A model generated the notes under the pieces. The model searched no databases and had not been told where the DNA came from. It saw nothing but the letters and a program-made list of their open reading frames with translations. From contig NC_061862.1 of assembly GCF_907164915.1 (NCBI RefSeq), positions 87,158,846 through 87,222,845 on the forward strand: a stretch of DNA of 64,000 nucleotides, in the 5' to 3' direction. The stretch comes from Impatiens glandulifera (taxonomy: Eukaryota > Streptophyta > Magnoliopsida > Ericales > Balsaminaceae). The position numbers and the translations under genes were made by a program. This document shows positions 57,346 through 64,000 of the stretch, one piece after another; position 1 is the stretch's first letter, and every line of letters starts with the position of its first letter.

Positions 57346-57687
57346 ATTTCTCCCATTTTGATTATTTTATTTAAAATATTCAAAATCATGTAAGAATGCA
57401 AATGTAGGCCGGTTTCGTTTTTAAGAGTTTATTTGGCCGGATTTTTGGAAACTGACTTGGGAGAATTTTTTGAAAAATTTTGGAAACTTTTGAGAAAAAT
57501 TTTGAAAATTTTTATTTATCTTATCAATTTCTCCATTTTTGATTATTTTAATTAAAATATTCAAAATCGTGTAAGAAAGCAAATGTAGGCCGGTTTCCAA
57601 AAATCACTTTATATATATAAGAAATATGCTAAGGCAAAATACTATATATAAAACCGAAATAAACATAAGTAAAGTAATTAAATGAAG
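57346..57687 (-). other. Pre-LTR region with a duplicated polypurine tract
   Basis: A block of about 179 bases is duplicated. Both copies contain the purine tract (minus-strand ATGG(G)AGAAATTG; plus positions 57345-57361 and 57524-57540) followed by a shared AT-rich word and GTAGGCCGGTTTC. Repeated polypurine tracts are reported for Sireviruses. Confidence 0.6.
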
Positions 57688-60600
57688 CCCCTATTTCTTC
57701 GATCTGTGCGGCAGAAAATGTTCCAACAGTTCATCGATTGTTTTTCCCTTGTCCGCTTGAACCGGCCTGGATGAGGATCCTCGACCGCCTGAGGTGCCGG
57801 TGTGAGGAGAGATCGGTTGACCGATCGATCGAATTGGAACCACATTGAGACCTCGCTGTTTTCTGAGTTGCGGCTCTAGCTCTTCTTCGAAATCCTCATC
57901 GGCTTGCAAAACCGGGTTAAAATGAGGTTCAACAACCGTATCGGTGACTCTACCCAATAGTCCCATGATCTCCGCCCTTTTCTCAGCAGCCTTCCTCTTT
58001 CGTGTAACCGAAACGGAAGGGAAAGCAACCGTCTTGGACTTCTTGTGAGCCTTTGCGAACTTGTTATACGTTTCTTGTTGGGCCCTTAGCCGGGTAGCAT
58101 CTTTGGCTTATTGAGCCGCTATGGACGCTGCTATGGACGGTGCATTGATCGCTATGTTTTGCATATGTCCGGCTATGTTCGCATCAGCCGCTGCCGTTTC
58201 CTTCTATATCCGGGTCTGCTCGTCCAGAGCATTTTGGAGCTTCTGAGCCGCAAGAGCATTCTCCTCCTCAAGTGCCTTGTCCGCAGCCAGCTTAGCCGCT
58301 ATTAACTCCGCCACTTGTTCGGTGACCGCTTTGAGGTCGGCTTCAAGCTTGACATTCTTTTCTTCAAGGGTCATCACCCTCTAACGATCAGATCCGGCTT
58401 GGGCACCGGATTGAGCCAGGTCCTCCTCGACCTTTGTCAACCTTTGATCGGTCGTTTCTTGAGACCGTTCCATCATGGCAACCCTTTGGCTTACCGAATC
58501 GAGGTCGTTCACCAGCTTCATAGTTATATCCTCCAATGCCTTTGTTCAGTCAAGATACCGCCGTACAGTTGATCCGTATTACCGTAATTTGTTTCAACGG
58601 ACGTGATCCGATTGACCGCCTTGTTTAGATCATCCTTTGTTGTCTCGGCAATCTCGAAGGCTTTAGCCGCGGTTTCTTTGATTTTCTTCTTCCATAGCTG
58701 AACCGCGTCGTTGACAAATTCTTCAATGAGGGTCCTGACCCTCTCTTCCGTTATAGCCGGTTCTGAGTCCCCGGTTTGAACAGATGCACGCTGGTCTGTA
58801 GGAGGTGTACCTGTCCTGACATCAGTTATATTGATGTTCTGATCCGGTGGAGTAGAGGATTTCTCTTTATCGGTCAGATTCTGACCGCCAACAACCTCAG
58901 GAGGTGATCTGGATGAGTTCGATGTGTCTTGGTGTTCGGGCACCGCTTCAAACCGCGCCAACTCCTCGGTCAGTGCTCTTTCCTTGACCGCAAGCAATTC
59001 TAACACCAAAAGTTCAAGTTGAGAGTTCGGTGTCCCCGGAGTATTCTTTTCTTGAAGGCGTTGAATGTGTTCAGTGAGCCTATGTAACCGAGCACGCGGT
59101 TCGACTATCGTGTTTCGTTCTAGAGTGGTTGTGACGTCTTGAGCCTTTGTGAGGCTGATGACCTCCTCCTCCATTTCAACCAACTTTTCGAATTTCTGGC
59201 CAACGGTTAGACCCGGTAGCATATTTTTGTAGAATATCTGATGCCGGTGCCGGATCCATTAATAGAACACTTCGGATGCCGCGTTAGCCTGCTGATGTAT
59301 TTCGTCCATGATTCTGTTGACGAGATCCTCGACCGTTTTTCGGGTGTTATCATCAGCGTAGTCATCTTCCTCCCCAAGTCCGTCCGAACTGGTATCAGCA
59401 TTATTATGACTGACCGATTGTTCCTCGACTATCGGTCCTTTCCTCTTACCGGACTGATTCCCTCCGGTATGTTGTAAATCTGTTCGGCCAGAGCTGGATG
59501 CCGATTCTTCAGTGTCGGGGGTGTCGGACATCGTATTAGCCGATCCGATTGGGTGTTTATCTTTTTGCTTCCGGATTTTTCTTTTACCGGAGCTGCTTTC
59601 TTACCGGTTGCCTTCTTCTTTCGGCCACCTGTAGAACCGGAAGCCTTCCTGTTAGATAAAATTAGACTGGTTCACAGAACTTAACATAAATAAACCTTTC
59701 ATGAAGGAACAAGGAACCGGACCGGTCAAACAAATGAACCGGTTAAGAAGATTAACCGGTCAAGTTATTAAACTGACCAGGAACATTCAGAACGTGACCG
59801 CACAAAGAAAGGATCGGCCAAAACTAAAAAACCAGAAACACCAGACAGTCGATCAGCTAGAAGGCAAAGGAATAACCGGAAGCTGTCCAGTTAAACCAAT
59901 CACACCAGAAGTCATCCGGTTAAGTCAAATGATCGACCAACATAAGAAGATACTTCGAGTATCTATTGAGAATGATACCAAAGGAACAGACTGAACACTT
60001 CCATATTCATACAAGTCTGAGGAAAGTCTGCAGGCTGCAGAAGACAGTCCTACAAGATCTTTCCACTTCAGGATAAATCAGAAAGGCAATCTTCCAAGTA
60101 CAGACAACTGTCTAACAGACAGTCACCATATTGAGTAAAAAAAAAACCTAGAAGGTTTGTCTTACACACCGAAAGAACAGACTGCCAAGTTGACTGCCAG
60201 GTCTGAACAGTTGACCGCCAGGTCTGAATCACTGAACCTCTACTCAGCCAATCAAATTCAAGGAAGTGAAATATGACCGTTGGCATATTTCACCTATAAA
60301 AGGAGTAGCTGAAGAAAGGTAAACGTGGGACAAAAAGGAACATATTGGAACAAGTGAGCATTTAATTTACAAGTGATAAGATTGTGTTCTATCTCTAGAA
60401 GAGCTTAAGTGCTAAGTTGAAGTGTGTATTTACAATTTCGGTGTAAATTGTACGGGTGTTATCGAGCAGGAAATAAGTCTCGATCGGATTGTATTTGTAT
60501 TCCTTAGTGAATATCCTTCTCGCAGTTTCGAGAGGAAGGGGTGACGTAGGAGTTTTATCTCCGAACATCCATAAAAACCCGTCTTGTTATTTACTTTCTG

Positions 60601-61635
60601 CTGGTTCTACATTCTAACCGACCTGTACTAACCTATCTACACCGCTCTAACCGACTCTACACTACTTAAACCGAATCACCAAGTTACAAAAACTGACCCA
60701 TCAATTTCTAAACATATCCTATTCAAAACTGGTTCTGTCTATCATATAAGTGTGCTGCTTCAACCTGAAACAAACCTCTTCTGCGCTTGAACCTAATTCA
60801 AGGGTTTGTGATAGTTTGTGTAGTATTGAAACCCTGGTGTTAATCTCTAACCGGATTAATCACCACCCTTTGAGTGAGACGCGCTAACCGGCCCAACCCC
60901 GGTCCTCTAGCCGCGACCTAGATCCTAACACTTCCTTTTGCTTTTCCTTTCCTTGAACTGCTGAGACTTTATGATTTTGCTAGGGGCGAGGAGAACACCA
61001 GGGTCGGTGTTGATGTTGAAATGACGCATGATTTTTCCAAGTGGGATGGCGTATCCCCATGACCGAGTGGATGTCGGATCCACCATTTCACACAGGTTAG
61101 TGAAAACTACCTTAGCCTAGTTTATTTTGATGTCGTTGACCAAACTGGCAAGCATCTCAATCTTTGCCCGGGTGAGACTGTCATAGTTTCCCCCTCTTGC
61201 TTGGACCGATTTTGTGAAAATATCACACAGCGGTCGGTATTCTGGTCAAAGAGATGATTTCTTTTCAGATACCACGATAGGGACCACGGTTTCCGAAAGA
61301 ACCTGACAAGCGGCCTCGAATGTTTCCTCATCTAAGGTCGGCGAGAAGTTGCTCCCTTCGGATGGTAGATGTAGTATTTTAGCGATCGACTCCTCCGTCA
61401 GTTCGAGCCGCTGACCGCCTATGTTTGCAATTATTGATCCTTCGGTGACGAATGCGGTTAGGAAAAATTCGTTAACCGCATCCTGGTATAATACGAATGG
61501 ACCGCCCAGAAAATATTCGAGGCCAGACTCGGAGATCCGGGATAACACCTGCTTTGCCTGAGCCAAACCGTTTGCCCGGATTTCCTCAAAATCGACTTGG
61601 ATGATGTGTTTGAACAACACTGAATCGTGACCCAT
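57688..61635 (-). pseudogene. Long repeat-borne coiled-coil protein gene, interrupted by a solo LTR
   Basis: With the LTR 59650-60930 and one CTTCC removed, the reading direction is continuous. The N-terminal part (61635-60936) starts MGHDSVLFKHIIQVDFEEI and contains LPSEGSNFSPTLDEETF, SRSWGYAIPLGKIM-like TSTRSWGYAIPLGKIMRH and a basic end, KERKSKRK. It continues beyond the LTR as ASGSTGGRKKKATGKKAAP. The C-terminal part (59649-57688) has an acidic segment, long heptad-like helices (EEKNVKLEADLKAVTEQVAE) and ends LLEHFLPHRSKK. At least seven stops and two frameshifts occur. Full length would be near 900 residues. A TATA box lies 117-124 bases upstream of the ATG. I recognise it only as a plant repeat-associated family abundant in some Lamiales genomes, function unknown. 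It could be the env-like ORF of the element whose LTR is at 56128. Confidence 0.65.
59650..60930 (+). mobile_element. Solo LTR of the TGTTAG family
   Basis: 1281 bases, TGTTAGATAAAATTAG to GATCCTAACA, flanked by the 5-bp duplication CTTCC (59645-59649 and 60931-60935). There is no PBS or polypurine tract at either end. It lies in opposite orientation to the gene it interrupts and to the related LTR at 56128. It carries the 42-bp block at 60535-60576. A solo LTR arises by recombination between the two LTRs of a full element. Confidence 0.92.
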
Positions 61636-61751
61636 TTTAGATAATCGAACCGAGAGATCAAGAGAATAAGAATTTGAGAGATTTGAGAAAGCTAAAAGCT
61701 AGAGAGAGAAAGCCGATTCGCGTGAGAATGAAATAAAATGACTAAGGACCC

Positions 61752-61759
61752 TATTTATA
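61752..61759 (-). promoter_or_regulatory. TATA box upstream of the interrupted gene
   Basis: TATAAATA on the minus strand, preceded by GCAAC and followed by GGGTCC, 117-124 bases before the ATG at 61635. Confidence 0.55.
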
Positions 61760-62223
61760 GTTGCGGTTTGGAATTCCAACTGTCGCGAACCGTCCCATCA
61801 TGATTAGGCGGGAACTTTCCATCCAATGACACAAGGCGGGAAACCATGGGCGGGAACCCATGAGCGAGAACTTATAGGCGGGAATCTATTGGCGGGAATT
61901 TTCCCTCCAAAGGTTTTGAGCGGTAATTTTTTGACGTGTTTTTCATTGCGGTCATTTAACCGACGGTGAAGCGGTTCTTCTTATAACCGTCTATTAAACG
62001 AAGCGATTATTTAACCTTGATGATTCGGTTTTTTTGATTTTGACATGATTTATTCAACGAAGTGATTTATCGATATTAACCGGTTAGTTAGATGGATATT
62101 CCAATATTGCGATTTTTGACCTGGTTAACAAGCTTAAAAGTTAGATAGTCATTGAAAGAAAAGATACATGATAGAAACCGATTCAATGATCGGTTTAGAA
62201 TACATAGGAAATAAGATTACAAC
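61760..62223. other. Spacer between the first and second family members
   Basis: GGCGGGAA words recur between about 61790 and 61905 (short degenerate repeat). It should hold upstream promoter sequence of the first gene and the 3' end of the second. No further gene. Confidence 0.45.
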
Positions 62224-62925
62224 CTATGTAATGAATATTTTAGAGAGCTTGTCCTCCACCCCATCCATATCGAGAACATTCGATGGGCACGCCAGTGTAC
62301 CCGGTCCAAAATCTGAACTGTGGTCCATGATGAGCCCGCTGATGTGGGGGGCGTAACCGAGACCTTTCTTTGTCTCGACCATAGTCCTCAGGTTTTGGAA
62401 AAGAACCGATGCCCAATTGATAGGGGTGTTACTGACAATGTAGGTCATCATGTCGAAAACCTTTTTGGAGTAGTGTTGGTTCGGAGATTGGCAAATGATG
62501 GATCGATTGACAATCTCGTAAAGGAGTTGGATATGGTGAGCAAGGCGGGTTTTAAGACCATGGTTCTCCACCGGCACCTCGGTTCCGGAGAACAGTTCTG
62601 AATAGTCGGTTGTTGCGCTTCCCACCCTGGATGGAAAGTCGGAAAACCCTTCTGTGGGCAGATTAAACATTTCAGCAAATTGGGATTCGCTCAGAGAGAT
62701 GGTGTGCCTTCTCACCGTGGAGACAATAACATCGTCACTTATGTATGCATTGTGAAAGAATTCCAGAACTTCTGGAATGAGTATAGGTCCAGATTCTTCG
62801 AGAAAGGTGCGAAGACCGGTGTCGATTAGTGATTCAAACATGAGTTCCTTTGTCTCCAGGTCATCATGTTGAAGAACTGAATCGAAATCAACACATAGAA
62901 AGTTTCTTAGAGTGCGGCTCGACAT
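62224..62925 (-). CDS. Uncharacterised repeat-borne protein, second family member, intact frame
   Basis: 233 codons without interruption, starting MSSRTLRNFLCVDFDSVLQH. It is related to the N-terminal part of the flanking members. Shared landmarks: an FxSVL...D start, a G-L-x-x-F-L-x-x-x-G segment, the FFHNAYI...D...V switch, a LSESQFAEMFNLPTEGFSD block (compare LTEESIAKILHLPSEGSN and FTENDFARCFDLPKQGFTD) and NWASVLFQNLRTMV near the end. It lacks the coiled-coil C-terminal part of the first member. A TATA box stands 76-82 bases upstream. I know no biochemical function. The helical pattern and LP-x-EG motif recall the plant transposon-associated domain family. It is the only member with an intact frame. 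Confidence 0.6.
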   Translation of the reverse strand: MSSRTLRNFLCVDFDSVLQHDDLETKELMFESLIDTGLRTFLEESGPILIPEVLEFFHNAYISDDVIVSTVRRHTISLSESQFAEMFNLPTEGFSDFPSRVGSATTDYSELFSGTEVPVENHGLKTRLAHHIQLLYEIVNRSIICQSPNQHYSKKVFDMMTYIVSNTPINWASVLFQNLRTMVETKKGLGYAPHISGLIMDHSSDFGPGTLACPSNVLDMDGVEDKLSKIFIT

Positions 62926-63000
62926 GATTTCAAGTTTTTCTAAGAGAATTAGAAAGTTCTGATTTGTTGGAGGTGTGTTGGATTGTTTCGGGAAGATTCC

Positions 63001-63007
63001 TTATATA
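63001..63007 (-). promoter_or_regulatory. TATA box upstream of the second family member
   Basis: TATATAA on the minus strand within AACACTATATAAGGAATC, 76-82 bases before the ATG at 62925. Confidence 0.55.
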
Positions 63008-63355
63008 GTGTTAAAATTTGGAGGGAAAATGAAAGCATTTAATGCTGAAATTCAGTTTTGTCTCATTTAAGAAGAGAATATTTATGTTTCTAAAACTCCT
63101 TGGGAAGGAGTTACTTTTGACCGGTTGTGGAGCTCGAGGTTAGAATCTAGTTAGAGAGTAACTAAGCTTGTTAGATAGTAAGTACTCATGTAGTTGGACG
63201 TTGAAAGTTACTTATCATTAATAAAAGAGGGTACAAGAAACCGGAAGTAAGTAATTAAAACCGAAAATATCATAGACTAAACCGAAATTATCATGATAGA
63301 GTGGAACACTGATACAACCGGTGCGTACAACAAAATGACCGGTTGTAGGAAGGAG
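63008..63355. other. Spacer between the second and third family members
   Basis: No separate gene recognised. Confidence 0.4.
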
Positions 63356-64000
63356 TGACTTAGTTGCTGGAGGAGTTGAGGTGGCGGTTCCTCCTTTTCC
63401 AGGCCTTCTGAAACCGCTCATAGAATGAGTCGATGACCTCTTTGGTGATGACCTGGGCTTGGTTCAACCCTTCTCCCGGACAGAGTGGAACCCCAAGTTC
63501 CAAAAGTAGACAACTTATCTAGGGAATGAGGCCGGTTTGGCGAATGCCGATCATCCAGATTATGACATCGAACAACACCCTTGACCAGTTGACTGGCGTA
63601 CCCGTGGTTATGGCAGACACCATGTTAAAAAATGCAGCACAGTAAGTGTTTGTCACATCCCTACCCAGGATGCTTCGACCGATGACATCGTTGAGAAGCT
63701 GGTACTCAGCTCTTAGCGATGACCTGACACCGTGGTCATTGACCGGGCGGTTTGACCGAGCAAAACTTAAGGCGATTTCGGCCTTTAGTTCAGCCGGAAC
63801 GTTTAGATCGGTGAACCCTTGCTTCGGAAGGTCGAAGCATCTGGCGAAATCATTTTCTGTGAAATCAAACACAGTCCCTCCCACCTTGGACTAAATGTGG
63901 GTGTCGAAGTGAGGAGTACCTCGGAAAACCCTGGCATTGTAGAAAATTTCCAGGACTGTTTCCGGAAAGATGACGTGTTTGTCATCTAGAAAATGTTTGA
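63356..64000 (-). pseudogene. Third family member, partial, cut by the window edge
   Basis: Reading leftwards from the window edge: DDKHVIFPETVLEIFYNARV, a stop (about 63893), SKVGGTVFDFTENDFARCF, DLPKQGFTDLNVPAELKAEI, VNWSRVLFDVIIWMIGIRQT, a second stop (about 63520), then GLNQAQVITKEVIDSFYERF and a final stop near 63357. It aligns by eye with the second member over its whole length. The N terminus lies beyond 64000. Two stops make it a pseudogene unless they are sequencing errors. Confidence 0.6.

Noticed and set aside
56128..60930. A 4.8-kb transposon with 1.2-kb terminal inverted repeats
   Set aside because: Each arm has its own TG...CA ends, and the right arm has its own CTTCC target duplication. 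They are two LTRs in opposite orientation, one solo.

Overview
The window looks like nuclear DNA of a flowering plant. It has a plant-only cytochrome P450 (CYP78A), GT-AG introns, very AT-rich intergenic DNA, and several lineages of plant LTR retrotransposons. The repeat-borne proteins at the right end resemble a family I associate with asterids, Lamiales in particular. That placement is from memory and tentative. The region is gene-poor. Only two ordinary host genes are convincing, both on the minus strand: a CYP78A5/KLUH-like P450 (5984-7725) and a SMARCA3-like HIRAN/SNF2/RING helicase (38827-41414). The helicase carries two opposite one-base frameshifts.

Layout. 1-5.98 kb: minisatellites, a hAT-like terminus and AT-rich DNA. 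5.98-7.73 kb: the P450. 9155-22905: a complete but decayed Ty3/gypsy Tat-lineage element with a CACTC target duplication, about 2.1 kb LTRs, a dead pol, and a 4.4 kb 3' untranslated region made largely of three tandem-repeat arrays. 23.8-25.1 kb: a small copia LTR on the minus strand, a 39-bp minisatellite and a (TA)n-flanked repeat. 25154-31387: a second Tat element cut off inside integrase, with an open RT. 31938-37436: a Pack-MULE with 9-bp target duplications and roughly 1.06-kb terminal inverted repeats. It carries exon fragments of three unrelated host genes: RabG3/Rab7, a HINT-type HIT protein and a GH51 alpha-L-arabinofuranosidase. 38.8-41.4 kb: the helicase gene. 41.9-45.0 kb: (TA)n-linked repeats, a LINE ORF1 (DUF4283-like) relic and a foldback MITE. 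45.2-55.1 kb: a third, gutted Tat element split by a Sirevirus-like Ty1/copia element (47146-52608, duplication ATTTG), followed by a second copy of its LTR plus flank. 56.1-64.0 kb: a minus-strand cluster of three related uncharacterised repeat-borne genes, one interrupted by a solo LTR (duplication CTTCC), next to a minus-oriented LTR of the same family.

Main points of interest. (1) The three-gene Pack-MULE, whose inverted repeats carry a TATA box, a 5' splice site and part of a captured gene. (2) A two-hairpin motif that recurs ten times in the 3' regions of two Tat elements, with different bases but preserved pairing between variants, suggesting a structured RNA. (3) Sirevirus-like LTRs whose starts repeat the LTR terminus plus polypurine tract three, four and five times. 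(4) A 42-bp block identical between LTRs of two otherwise different families. (5) The right-hand gene family, possibly the 3' env-like ORF of a Sirevirus-type element. All assignments come from reading the sequence by eye. No database search or alignment program was run.
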